Positions 20,827-31,198 of a stretch of 52,610 bases of DNA are shown here, piece after piece. Origin of the DNA: Cymbomonas tetramitiformis (lineage: Eukaryota; Chlorophyta; Pyramimonadophyceae; Pyramimonadales; Pyramimonadaceae); the NCBI GenBank assembly GCA_001247695.2, contig LGRX02035325.1:1-52610 (forward strand). The letters are read 5' to 3'. Below the pieces are notes generated by a model. That model was not told the origin of the DNA and searched no databases. It saw only the letters and a list, made by a program, of their open reading frames with translations. The position numbers were made by a program, and so were the translations under genes. Each line of letters begins with the position of its first letter. Position 1 is the stretch's first letter.

Positions 20827-22191
20827 TAATATAGAATAAGTTTTCATAATTTTAGAATAACCCGTTTTCATCGTTAATTTAGAATAAGTTTTCTTGATGT
20901 CATCCGGCTATGACCGGTGGTTCGTTTTCACGACTCCTGTTCAAATAATGTGCACACAGGTCAAACGCTGTAGTTCCCGCTTGCCATCATGAGGAAGCCT
21001 CCAAAAAGCTTTAAGAAGGTTTGTCTCACTTGTGATAATGGTGGGCGCCGTTGTAACGCGTACTCCACCCTTGGACGACAAGCATGTTCTCTAAGATATG
21101 CACGAAGTACTCAGCAGACTCGCAAGCAAGAATTGATTTGAAATGTGCTTGAAGGTTCCGTTCATAAACGGAAAAGTCTTCATTCCAACCCGCCACCTTC
21201 CAAGTATTAAGCTCATCTTGGGTTGCTTGGGCTTCGAAAGGAATAGGAGGCAGGGTGTTCGCGGAATTCTCGGCGTAATGTTCCACGGTTTCGAAGCCGC
21301 TCGGATTGAGTACTTGTCCTTCAAACATGCAAAGCGTCCCCGCCGTTTTGCGATTGGTCACGGGGATGGCCAACAAGTTGGAGGTCTGGCAAACCTCCAT
21401 GAACTGACCGCAAGTCTTTATGGTTTTAAGCCCCAAGATTTGTTTGCGATTGTTGTACACAAAGTTCTTTATGACCTTGTAATCAAGGTCGTCATCGGCT
21501 TCCATGGCTGTGGTGACTGTGGTACTAAGCTTCTTAAAAATGGCTTTAGGCGGAAGCTTTTCGTGGATCGCCTCCTTACACTTGTCCTTTACAACTTTCG
21601 ACATACCCTTTCCTATGAAATTAGTATGGTCGTGTGTCCCACGGGAGTACAAGTTGCATGTAACAGTAGGGCCTAAGGTCGTCCCCTTGACAATTTTATA
21701 GTGAACTCCACAACCGTGAGTAAAGTTTAAAGCACACTTGAAGTTTTGAGTCACGGCAGAGGTTTTTTTCGATTTATATTGCTTGTTAGCCATGGTCACA
21801 CCCTCAGGGCTCAAGGTTGCCATCATCTCTTGGCACTCTACATAGGATACACCGTTCAAGACCGTACTCCACACTATGGGGACACGGGTACGCTTCCCCT
21901 TCCCCTTAGGTGCAACGAGGAAGTCCTCTTCTTCCTCTTCTTCTCCCTCCGAAGGATATATATCGTCCACATTTTTGCCCGGGCTTGTGAACTCAAAGCC
22001 GTCGGGCTCAGCCATGTTATTTTCCTCTCGTTTGGCTACGCGACAACTCTTCGCATGGCATGGCGATAGCTCAACAGGTACAACGTCATGGATGCATGCA
22101 CCGGTCATAGCCGGATGACATCAAGAAAACTTATTCTAAATTAACGATGAAAATGGGTTATTCTAAACTTATGAAAAAACATTCTAAATTA
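20827..22191 (-). mobile_element. 1365-bp TIR DNA transposon nested in the LTR element
   Basis: Inverted ends of 92 bp (20827-20918 and 22100-22191) match at about 86 positions. They contain repeated TAGAATAA-TTTTC words and end internally in CCGGCTATGACCGGT. They enclose one minus-strand gene. Flanks share only AAT (20824-20826 and 22192-22194), so the target duplication is short or eroded. The single protein has a zinc-binding domain seen in Mutator-like transposases but no catalytic domain, so the element is probably non-autonomous. Confidence 0.88.
21026..22015 (-). CDS. FLYWCH/WRKY-GCM1-like zinc-finger protein of the TIR element
   Basis: I prefer the start at 22015 (MAEPDGFEF), because the upstream ATG at 22108 lies inside the TIR. 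About 329 residues follow. First comes an acidic stretch (SEGEEEEEEDF) and a basic patch (KGKGKRTRVP). Then comes a Cys2-His-x-His domain: Cys in FKCALNFTHGCGVHYK and a GTHDHTNF pair about 25 residues later. This is the pattern of FLYWCH and Mutator-like transposase DNA-binding domains, which bind transposon ends. The rest (IKNFVYNNRKQI, SVYERNLQAHFKSILA) is helical, and no DDE catalytic triad is seen. It is either a shortened transposase or an accessory DNA-binding protein. Confidence 0.68.
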   Translation of the reverse strand: MAEPDGFEFTSPGKNVDDIYPSEGEEEEEEDFLVAPKGKGKRTRVPIVWSTVLNGVSYVECQEMMATLSPEGVTMANKQYKSKKTSAVTQNFKCALNFTHGCGVHYKIVKGTTLGPTVTCNLYSRGTHDHTNFIGKGMSKVVKDKCKEAIHEKLPPKAIFKKLSTTVTTAMEADDDLDYKVIKNFVYNNRKQILGLKTIKTCGQFMEVCQTSNLLAIPVTNRKTAGTLCMFEGQVLNPSGFETVEHYAENSANTLPPIPFEAQATQDELNTWKVAGWNEDFSVYERNLQAHFKSILACESAEYFVHILENMLVVQGWSTRYNGAHHYHK

Positions 22192-22329
22192 AATAGCCTA
22201 CCACCTGCGGGTTGGCACTGCCTTGTAGGTTGGACTTGAGATTAGCCGTGCTAGCCGAGCCGGTGTGGCTCCTTGTCTCTGCATGCTACCTTGCTTGGTG
22301 ACACCTCATCCCCACGGGGTGAGGTGGTG

Positions 22330-22575
22330 TCACGGGGAGCCCAATCTTTCCCCCCCACTGTAAGGGGGGGCACGATGGGTCACCCGTCATTCACCCCTCG
22401 ACCTGTGTTGTCACCAGTCACCGTGTCACAGCTCCTTGTCTCATAAAACACTCTGCTCAGTATTTTATATCATCTTAGCACACAGTGAACCTCTGCCCCC
22501 TGCCATTCTGTTTCATTGCTTATCTCGATATATATATATATATACCCCATCATATATATATCCTCTCTTCTGTGA
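22330..22575 (+). repeat. 3' LTR
   Basis: A 246-bp copy of the 5' LTR with a longer (AT)n tract. It is preceded by GGGGTGAGGTGG, a short purine-rich tract that may be the polypurine primer, and followed at once by the ATTTT target duplication. Confidence 0.92.
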
Positions 22576-22580
22576 ATTTT

Positions 22581-23132
22581 GAAAGGTTGTCGCCTCGATT
22601 TTGCTCACCTTATGATCGGGGGGCATGTCCAGTGAAGAAGGTTACTTACCGTGTTAAGGACCCTTATCTTGCACCAAATGAGACACACCATCTATACTCG
22701 TTGTATACCGGCTTGCTCCAACGTGCACATCAAACGAATATTGCCGATCCTTATTGTTGGACAGTTTGTGATACTTCATTCTCGGGGTGGTATGCACCGC
22801 GCATTGCGTGTGTCATTGAGAGACATAGAGATCCCTTTGCTTTCCTCTTCTTTGTTTATGCCGTCCACAAGTTCATGGGTAATCGAGTATTTAATTACGA
22901 AATCGACCGAGTCAATGGGCATTTGCATTACTACATTGGCAATATGTCTTGGGCTCCAAAGACTACCGAATGCCGGCAAAGAGACATAACTATTTATGTA
23001 GGTTTCTTAGTATGGCAGCCGCATAATGGTGTTATCCGTCAACTCTTATATAACCACTTGCTTGTTGCTTGCAATTTACATGATTGGCATAATTTGTTCA
23101 AAGTATTTCAGTTCCATTTGCACATTTATTAG
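22581..23132 (+). pseudogene. unrecognised ORF, 3' part, after the LTR element
   Basis: This frame continues the split ORF that ends at 18752. The direct join across the target site is out of frame by one base in a T-run. It encodes about 183 residues with aromatic, Cys/His-containing segments (TNIADPYCWTVCDTSFSGWY, VFNYEIDRVNGHLHYYIGNM, LVACNLHDWHNLFKVFQF) and ends in TAG. I recognise no family. The base composition is lower in GC than the Patched- and polycystin-like genes. Confidence 0.5.
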
Positions 23133-24005
23133 TATCTTCTTCCTCTCCCTATACTCATTTCCTTCCTCATGAGTATCGATTGCATTTAGACAAGATGTAT
23201 GCCGTACGTGGGTGCAGCAAATAGGTCCCTTATTGAAGGGGGTGGGAGAGGGGAAATACTAATATCCCCTGATTTACTAACAGGGTGGATATATTACATC
23301 ATTTCATTTTTTGAGCATTTATACACGAAGGATATAGATGTCGATGATGACTCGGATATTCAGTCTTACGGTTTGAGGGTAATACTTTTTCATCCTCGCC
23401 TCCAGATTTTAATTATACGATCTGTCCGAGCGTTCATCCGCGCAGATTTTAATCATATGATCAATCCGAGCGTTGCTGACGCTTGTGAGATTGACACATC
23501 TGTATTTGTTTCACATCGACCGTGTTTTGCTCTCATTCTGCACCACAACTCCTTGCATACAGGCACGCGCAGGTATACGTCTCACCGGGCGGAAACTAGA
23601 ATGTTGCTATGCAAACCGTAGCAGAACCTGTGCGTATGCAAGCTCGATTAGCTCCGGACTACTCTGGCTGAGACCACGAGCCTCCGGACGCGATTTTTTT
23701 TCACTTTTTTAAGGATTTTTTTATTTTTCTGTATTACACCGGAGGTATTTTTCTGTATTACACCGGAGGTATTTTTCTGTATTACACCGGAGGTATTTTT
23801 CTGTATTACACCTAGGGTTTTCATGCCTACATAAGATTACAAACGTGTCACAAGCAAGCTATAGCACGCGCAAGTGCTTTAGTTTTGTACACGCTAGATA
23901 AGGACTAGAGGCAGAAATATCACCTTATGTGACGTTTCCACTATTCAAGTTGAAGTTCTAGAAGTTACAAATCTCAATTGTCTCTATTCGCTCCTGTGGT
24001 CATAG
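23133..24005. other. mostly non-coding stretch
   Basis: A 140-codon frame at 23199-23621 shows no family features and I do not call it. A minisatellite lies at 23724-23813. Confidence 0.45.
23724..23813. repeat. 24-bp tandem repeat, about 4 units
   Basis: TTTTCTGTATTACACCGGAGG units repeat with a 24-bp period after a T-rich run. Confidence 0.95.
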
Positions 24006-24009
24006 GACA

Positions 24010-25010
24010 CCCCCAAATCCCTTTAGGCATCTCAAAACAAACCCCCATAGGTATGCATAACTCAAAGTAATATGCATAAGGAACCCTTCGATAAAGTCCG
24101 CACCTCCATCGCGGTTTCATGGCTAAAGATTTGGGTGTGTCACACTTCACAAATCTATACCGCAATCGCGCCTGCAAGCATATTGCACCCCAAATACCTT
24201 TTAGACATCTCCAAACATCCTCCCCGATACGTTCGAAAAACGCAAAGTACTGAGCATAACGAACCACTGGAAAAAATCCGCACCTCCATCCCTGTCCCAC
24301 AGCTCAAGTTATAGTCGTGTCTAATGCGACCATTATATACCGCAGTAGCGCCTGCACGCATATTGCACCCCAAATACCTTTCAGGCATCTCCAAACATCC
24401 CGCCATACGTTCGAAAAACGCAAAGTACTGAGCATAACGAACCACTGAAAAAATCCGCACCTCCATCCCTGTCCCACAGCTCAAGTTATACGAGTTCGAA
24501 ATTCAACAATTCTATATCACCAACGCGCCTGCACGCATATTGCACCCCAAATACCTTTCAGACATCTCCAAACATCCCCCCATACGTTCGAAAAACGCAA
24601 AGTACTGAGCATAACGAACCACTGAAAAAAATCCGCACCTCCATCCCTGTCCCACAGCTCAAGTTATACGAGTTCGCGATTCAACAATTCTATATCACCA
24701 ACGCGCCTGCACGCATATTGCACCCCAAATACGTTTCAGGCATCTCCAAACATCCCGCCATACGTTCGAAAAACGCAAAGTACTGAGCATAACGAACCAC
24801 TGAAAAAAATCCGCACCTCCATCCCTGTCCCACAGCTCAAGTTATACGAGTTCGAGATTCAACAATTCTATATCACCAACGCGCCTGCACGCATATTGCA
24901 CCCCAAATACCTTTCAGACATCTCCAAACATCCCCCCATACGTTCGAAAAACTTAAAGTATTCAGGTTAAGGAACCGCTGAAAGAAATCCTCACCTCCAT
25001 TGCTGCCCAT
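24010..25010. repeat. 178-bp satellite, about 5-6 units
   Basis: The landmark TATTGCACCCCAAATAC occurs at 24181, 24361, 24538, 24716 and 24894, spaced 177-180 bp. The first and last units are diverged and the inner ones are close copies. Apparent minus-strand frames across it are repeat artefacts. Confidence 0.95.
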
Positions 25011-25288
25011 CGCTTGATTTCTCAGCGACCCCAACTCGTCGCATCAAGCAAGTAAGTCGAGCCAGAAAGGAACTTCATGGGGATGTTAAGGAGCACCCGC
25101 GAGGTTTCAGTATATCGTGGACCGCTTAATCAACGAACTGTCCTAATAGCTGAATATTATATGCTGCGCGCGGTAACAGTTACATTTTTTTCAGTATACA
25201 GTAAGCATACAAAACAGGCGTTTCCGCGGTCCGCGTAGGTTTTCTGGAAGGAAGAGGTAGCGAAATTCAGGCCAAAACACGAAAAGAA

Positions 25289-25372
25289 CCAGAGGTTACG
25301 AGCTGCTTTCCATTGTTGTCTGTCGAGAATCGCGCGATCGGCCGCGCAGCGGCCGAAGCTCGTAACCTCTGG
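25289..25372. other. 16-bp perfect inverted repeat, 52-bp spacer
   Basis: CCAGAGGTTACGAGCT at 25289-25304 is repeated inverted at 25357-25372. The spacer contains CG-rich palindromes (CGCGCGATCGGCCGCGC). Possibly a short non-autonomous element. Confidence 0.65.
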
Positions 25373-25742
25373 CAAGCCGAGTAGCTCCGGACTTAGCGTT
25401 CACTTTACGATAACGTCTTCATGTTTATGTGTATATTTATACCAACAAGACGTGACTGGCACTGTTAACCCTCTGGAAATTATTTATTATACTTATGCCA
25501 TCCATATGCGCTGGTACATATCGCGGCACACTTTTTAGCATCTTGTCTGTGGCACTCATCGCCTGTATATTTATAATGTCTGATTGGGTTCCGCATAAAC
25601 AACGTGCACCCAAGCGGCGTTACGATGATTTACATCAGGGAGGAAGAAGAAATGGAACTCAATATAGTCAGGTATAAGACTTTTCGACGACTGTTCTCAT
25701 TATACCGTGCTGGGATGCCCATCATACATGTACCATTTATGT

Positions 25743-25817
25743 CACGCTGTATAATTCTATTTCGTGATTTGCTGAAGCCCTATCCAGCGAGGGCGCATCT
25801 CTATAATTATACAAAAA
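25743..25817. repeat. about 75-bp direct repeat, copy 1
   Basis: CACGCTGTATAATTCTATTT through CTATAATTATACAAAAA matches 26969-27048, with one substitution and a short insertion. Confidence 0.9.
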
Positions 25818-25828
25818 CACCAACGCCA

Positions 25829-25872
25829 TAAGGCGCATGCCATGCCATGCTATGCCATGCCATGCGAATGCC
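25829..25872. repeat. (ATGCC)n microsatellite
   Basis: Repeated CATGC/CATGCCATGC words directly after the first copy of the 75-bp repeat. Confidence 0.9.
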
Positions 25873-25952
25873 ACAGAAGTCAGAACTCCTACTCGCAACC
25901 ACAATCAATTTTGGAAATTGATTTTTCCCCACCTGTACGTTCACGTATCCCC

Positions 25953-26079
25953 TATTGGGGAAAAATCTTTAGATTGTCCCCCTCTTTGAAAAAGTCCGTT
26001 TTATGACGTGACAAATTTGTGTATTGGGGAAAAATCTTTAGATTGTCCCTCTCTTTGAAAAATCCGGTTTTTTATGTCA
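25953..26079. repeat. 69-bp tandem duplication
   Basis: TATTGGGGAAAAATCTTTAG recurs at 25953 and 26022 and is followed by similar sequence. A related CCCCACCTGTACGTTCACGT word occurs both at about 25928 and at about 26444. Confidence 0.8.
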
Positions 26080-26968
26080 CGCTTTTGTGTATAAATTTTT
26101 AAAGGTTCATTTCGCCGAAAACCAGCTATTCCAAAACGAACACTGCTTTGTGTCACGCTTTTCGAGCGTGACGCTTTTCGAATGTCACGCTTTTCGAATG
26201 TCACGCGTTACACTCACGCAATTTAACCCCTGTTACGCACTTTAGCGTCGTAGATGAAAACTGCGAAACGATTTGTAAGTCGTGGATAAGTATGTGTCGC
26301 ACGCGGCAGTATATAATTTGATATTTAGAATATTCAATATAAAGCCTCTTTATATTTAATTGGTCAATATTTAATTTTATGGCGTTCACTCACAATTTGA
26401 TGGTAACAATGCAAAATTTAGAATTGAGGAATTTGGATTTTTCCCCACCTGTACGTTCACGTACCCCCTATTATTATTATATACCCTCCCGTCTCCGATA
26501 CACTTGCGCGAAAATCTTTTCAAAAATTCGATTTTTAAAATTTTCTAGAAAATTTTAAAATTTTTTGACCCCCCCTTTTTGGGCCCTTACCACTGTAGAG
26601 GCCGAATTAATTGATTTTACAGTGTTAAGGACCCATTTTGGCGTTTTGATTTGATTCTGATTATGTCTGATTGACAACCTTGCTCATGCAAGCTCATGAT
26701 GATATATTACCTCTTAGGTATGGCTTCCCTAAGTGAATGCTCTTAGTTTCTAAGGTTGGCCATTGCATGATCCAAAATCTAACTTTTAGATCTGTTTTGC
26801 TTAAAAAATAAAATGGTTGATTTATTTTACCTTAAAAATTACAAAATGTTTAGTTTTTTAAAAATTTTAAAAAACTTTAAAAAACTTTAAAACCCCCAAA
26901 TAATTAATTTTAAAAATATGACATCTGTAGTCTCCGACGGAGGGCCCATGCGGCGTTTAATTATATTG

Positions 26969-27048
26969 CACGCTGTATAATTCTATTTCGTGATTTGCTG
27001 AAGCCCTGTCCAGCGAGGGCGCATGCGCATCTCTATAATTATACAAAA
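26969..27048. repeat. about 75-bp direct repeat, copy 2
   Basis: Second copy of 25743-25817, carrying a small ATGCGC insertion. The two copies are 1.2 kb apart in the same orientation. Confidence 0.9.
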
Positions 27049-27922
27049 AAAAAGGGTTTGTAATGTCGCATGGTTTCGCGAAACCATGGTTCTCATAACA
27101 ATCGCTACTTCCAAAGGTTTTCATTCTGCTGTTACACTATCCCCGCCAGTCAGCGCAAGCAAGGTTCTTCTCGGTCGCGCATCTAAGAAAAGTCGTCTAC
27201 CCATCTAAGATAGTCGTCAACCGCCAGTCCTACTGATAAACGACGTTGTATTCCCATCTCTTAAACCATATGTGTTACCATCGGGGTTCTTTGCTGCATA
27301 GCACCGAATATTATAACTCATCCCCAGTTCACACACTGTCATATCAACCAACCACAATTTATTATTTCCTGTCAGTTTTCCGTGGTTTACGACATATATC
27401 TATCCGGTACAGCACCTTTATAGCAGTTCTCGTGTAACAGCTAACTTGGCGGAGGTCCTTCCAAATGGACTTTGCGGAAAGAAGATGCAACATGAGGTGC
27501 GTGACCTTTCAGCCGGACTCGACATTACTTAGGTCAGGAAGTCTTCACGGATCCCACTGCTAATGGATACGCATGACGCTTTCGGAAGGAAACAACAAAA
27601 GACTGTTTATTTTCAGCTTCTAGTAAATCACTCTATAAACCTGTACAAACTACGATTTTTTTCTCTGGCTTATGAACGTATGGCACAAGGAAACCTGCTT
27701 TGTGTTCTCTTTGCACAACACTAGCACACACTTTGACAATGCTCACACTTACAGAATATTCCTCAGAAGGTAGGTCCCAGATTTGAATGGAGCATCTGCT
27801 ACGAACAGTCTCTTCGTAACAAGGCCACCAAAACTGCAGGTGCTGTCGCACCGTCGGGATGTCATAATGGTATCTGGATGCAGCTCGCTGAGCAACCCTA
27901 GCAATTATCACGAAGGGTTCTA
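27049..27922. other. non-coding stretch, nothing recognised
   Basis: Short frames only, on both strands. No motif or repeat that I can support. Confidence 0.45.
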
Positions 27923-28107
27923 CAAGTCAAATGCGCAATCAATTGGAACAATGATTTAATTCCGAAGCTGGTGACTAATTCCGTCCCATACTTAAGAAAC
28001 GAAATAAATACAACCGTCTCGGAACCCCCCATACTTAAGGTGAATATTTTTCGCCGACTAAAAGCAAAATATATACCCCCCGACTAATTGATTGCGCATT
28101 TGACTTG
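27923..28107. mobile_element. 185-bp MITE with TA target
   Basis: The ends are inverted copies of CAAGTCAAATGCGCAATCAA, with the match continuing a few bases and one mismatch. They are flanked by TA at 27921-27922 and 28108-28109. The interior is non-coding. Its inverted ends differ from those of the other two MITEs in the window. Confidence 0.85.
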
Positions 28108-28249
28108 TATCGCCGTTGGCTCAAATATGCTTTCACCTGTCACGTGTCATCGAAAGTTCGAATCACCTACCCCAACTTTGTTTTAATGACTAGTATGTAA
28201 CGTGGTGCCTGTCTCAGGATACTGTTCCTGGAGGCTTAAACTGCGACTG

Positions 28250-28735
28250 CTGCTGGCGCTTTGGGCCTCATCACCTCCGTCTCTTTCATCCCCACCTCCA
28301 CCATCCTCAGGTACAGGTGTTGAACGAACTGCCTTGAGCTGCGCTTAATAGCTAATACTGGGCTTGACTTTGCAGCCACGCCCACAATTCCAATTTGTTG
28401 ATTGTCAGCGGAGAGCGAAGCTGAGGAAAATCCAAGAACTCCACAGCATCACATAGAATACATCAATTTCCTACCTGCTAGTTTTTCAATGGTGTTCGGG
28501 AGTGCTTCTTCTCCAGATGTGTTGCTCAGCGAAGCATTGCACTGTACAGCTACACGTGGCACCCCTGATACATTTCCAAGTTACCCTTGGCGCATATTAC
28601 GGACGCTCACATCATAGACATATTATAGACTCAGCTAGGAGACCTAGACGTGGCACCCCTGATACGTTTCCAAGTTACCCTTGGCGCATATTACGGACAC
28701 TCATATCATAGACATATTATAGACTCATGCGCATA
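28250..28735. repeat. diverged copy of the 32.93-33.4 kb module
   Basis: Sequence from the CACCTCC...CCATCCTCAGGTACAG segment through two units of the 94-bp repeat matches 32.93-33.4 kb. The TCACCTCCGTCTCTTTCATC stretch encodes Ser/Pro residues before a possible splice donor (CAG|GTACAG). The piece could therefore be a duplicated Pro-rich exon end plus intron. Coding status is unproven. Confidence 0.75.
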
Positions 28736-30041
28736 TATTAGACACTGCTTTCACAAGGTTATCTGATATAACTAAAGTGCCGCCTTGCTGGCCTTCTGGG
28801 AAGTCTTCTCGCACGAGCGTGGACTGAAGAACGTACTAGGTGACACTCACTTGACGGCATGCAGCTTGGCAAGAAGGGCTATGCCTTTGGGGAGATTGGA
28901 GGAGTTTTAAAGGCAAGTAGTGCCAATGAAGCGTGGTGAAGATGTCAGAGGTGTTGTCAACAGTGTTGGTGCAGTGAGCTTCAAGGCCATTCGCCTTGAC
29001 CAGCTCTCTGAGATGCTTATTCCTCACCTCAATGTGTTTCGGTCGACTGTTGAGCAGATTGTGTACCACATCGAGCATACACTTGACTTCGCTAGTGACC
29101 TCAGACAGAGCAATACTCTCTGCCTGAGAGGGATTCAGAGCGCTGCAGAATAGAGGAGTAGATCAGAAGATTGGCACCCCGAAACACAGCGATCCCTGAC
29201 GTAGATCTTCTGGTTTGGCTTGCACCCAGCATAGCCAGCATCAGTGCTAGCCGTCCAAAGCGCTCTTAGACTCACAACATGCAGCATGTGTTAGTATCGT
29301 AAAATCTTTGTCAAATGATGTATGTTGTATCGGAACCTGAGTCTACACGCGGCAAACAATAATAAGTATTACTGACCCATAAAGGATTTGGAAGTTACAT
29401 CGTGTCTACAGGATTTTGAAGCTGTTTGATCACCGCTGAGGCTCACTATCTTCACTGCCAGGACCCCGGGCGTCGAGCCCGAGCTTGAAGACTACGTGAG
29501 TCTTCATTCTGAAATTCCGAAAACACTCGCACAAAGCCGCTAGCCAGCTGACGAGCTCGATGTCGAATACAGTCTTATCACTGCTTGCAGCCTGCTTCGT
29601 GCAGACTGCCTCAGGTACGATGATAATAATGCATTCTAATAGCATCGGACATTCCGCTGTGTGAATCTTTCTGCTATTAGTTAGACACGGAGTCTTGCCT
29701 GCGGCGCTCGTTCCCTTCATAGTCACAGTCTCTCAAATTTGTTGACTTCCCAATGGTCTGTGGCAGTTTTAGAATTCTTCGCTTCCTAGCTCATTCAGTT
29801 AACATTTGCTAGCTCTTTTCAACCCGTTGGTTGATCAAGTGCTCAGACTGCAAAAATAATCGTGTTGTTGGGTGAAAGATGCGTTTTTCAGGAGTATGGC
29901 AGTGCCGTAATGAGGTGAATTGATCCTAGATTGTACCTAAGTTCCTCCGGTGAATATATGTGTATGTGTCACTCTCATCACGAGATTGCACCCTCACGTA
30001 CCGATTGCGTACGGCTGCTTCTTGAATCTGCTAACTCCCTT
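28736..30041. other. no recognised gene
   Basis: Several 60-100-codon frames exist on both strands, but none shows a family motif or clear splice context. Confidence 0.45.
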
Positions 30042-31015
30042 CAGTGTTGACAAGAGGCCCGCAGCCACAGCTGCTCCTGTCAGTGTTGACAAGAGGCTCG
30101 CAGCCAAGGCTGCTCCTGTCAGTGTTGACAAGAGGCTCGCAGCCACGGCTGCTCCTGTCAGTGTTGACAAGAGGCTCGCAGCCACGGCTGCTCCTGTCAG
30201 TGTTGACAAGAGGCTTGCAGCCACGGCTGCTCCTGTCAGTGTTGACTAAAGGCGGCCACGCGAGGCTGCTCGCTTCAGTGTTGACTAAAGGCGGCCACAC
30301 GAGGCTGCTCGCTTCAGTGTTGACTAAAGGCGGCCACGCGGGGCTGCTCGCGGTGTTAAAGGCGGCCACGCGAGGCTGCTCAGCTTCAGTGTTGACTAAA
30401 GGCGGCCACGCGAGGCTGCTCGCTTCAGTGTTGACTAAAGGGGGCCACGCGAGGCTGCTCGCTTCGGTACGACTAAAGGCGGCCACGCGGGCTGCTCACT
30501 TCAGTGTTGATTAAAGGCGGCCACGCGAGGCTGCTTTCGCTTCAGTGTTGACTAAAGGCGGCCACGCAGGCTGCTCGCTTCAGTGTTGATAAAGGCGGCC
30601 ACACAGGGCTGCTACTTCGAGTGTTGACTAAGGCGGCCACACGAGGCGCACTTTCGCTTCAGTGTGACTAAAGGCGGCCACGCGGGCTGCTCAAGCAGTG
30701 TTGACTAAGAGGCGGCCACGCCTGAGAACACTCGCTTCGAGTGTTGATTAAAGAGGCGGCCACACGAGGCTGCTCGCTTCAGTGTTGACTAAAGGCGGCC
30801 ACGCGAGGCTGCTCGCTTCAGTGTTGACTAAAGGCGGCCACGCGAGGCTGCTCCTGTCAGTGTTGACTACAGGCGGCCAGGCTAGGCTGCTCGCTTCAGT
30901 GTTGACTAAAGGCGGCCACACGAGGCTGCTCGCTTCAGTGTTGACTAAAGGCGGCCACGCGAGGCTGCTCGCTTCAGTGTTGACTAAAGGCGGCCACACG
31001 AGGCTGCTCGCTTCA
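30042..31015. repeat. 39-bp minisatellite, about 25 units, two subfamilies
   Basis: About five units of one type (CAGTGTTGACAAGAGGCTCG...) are followed by about twenty of a second type (CAGTGTTGACTAAAGGCGGC...). Both have a 39-bp period. The period is a multiple of three, so long 13-residue-repeat frames appear on both strands. The TAA in the second type and indels between 30470 and 30760 argue against coding use. Confidence 0.95.
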
Positions 31016-31198
31016 TTCAGTGTTATCCCATCCCGTTTTACCCTTGGCGCATATTACAGGTACTGATAGGCGCGTTGTAGCTCATTGGCCTTTTAAAACG
31101 TGATGGGTGAGACTGGTCTGATAGCTTAGTTGGTGGTCCCTGACGAAGATTGAAGCGATATCTGTGGACTGACTTTTGGCTGAGCTATCTTTTTGCAG

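Larger units (their letters stand above)
18753..22575 (+). mobile_element. young gag-only LTR retrotransposon with 5-bp target duplication
   Basis: Two nearly identical LTRs (18753-18992, 240 bp; 22330-22575, 246 bp) begin TCACGGGGAG and end CTTCTGTGA. They differ by a couple of substitutions and an AT-repeat length change. The target duplication ATTTT is intact on both sides (18748-18752 and 22576-22580). The interior has one gag-like ORF, no protease, integrase or polymerase, and a nested DNA transposon at 20827-22191. Without the nested insert it would be about 2.45 kb: a non-autonomous (TR-GAG-like) element needing enzymes in trans. The primer-site motif suggests the Copia group. Confidence 0.92.
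25373..26960. other. AT-rich region without recognised genes
   Basis: Contains the duplicated and simple repeats listed separately, homopolymer-rich A/T tracts (26510-26900) and TCACGCTTTTCGAATG repeats near 26150-26210. A 60-codon frame at 25495-25677 with one hydrophobic segment is too short to call. Confidence 0.45.

Noticed and set aside
23199..23621. 140-codon plus-strand frame
   Set aside because: No motif, no splice context and no sign that it continues the split ORF, which has its own stop at 23132.
24010..25010. CRISPR array
   Set aside because: Repeats are contiguous 178-bp units without spacers, and the window is eukaryotic.
27633..27911. 92-codon minus-strand frame
   Set aside because: Short, no recognisable motif, in an AT-rich region where such frames arise by chance.
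30042..31015. Repeat protein with 13-residue units (VDKRLAATAAPVS)
   Set aside because: The second repeat subfamily and indels break the frame, and both strands are equally open; more likely a minisatellite.
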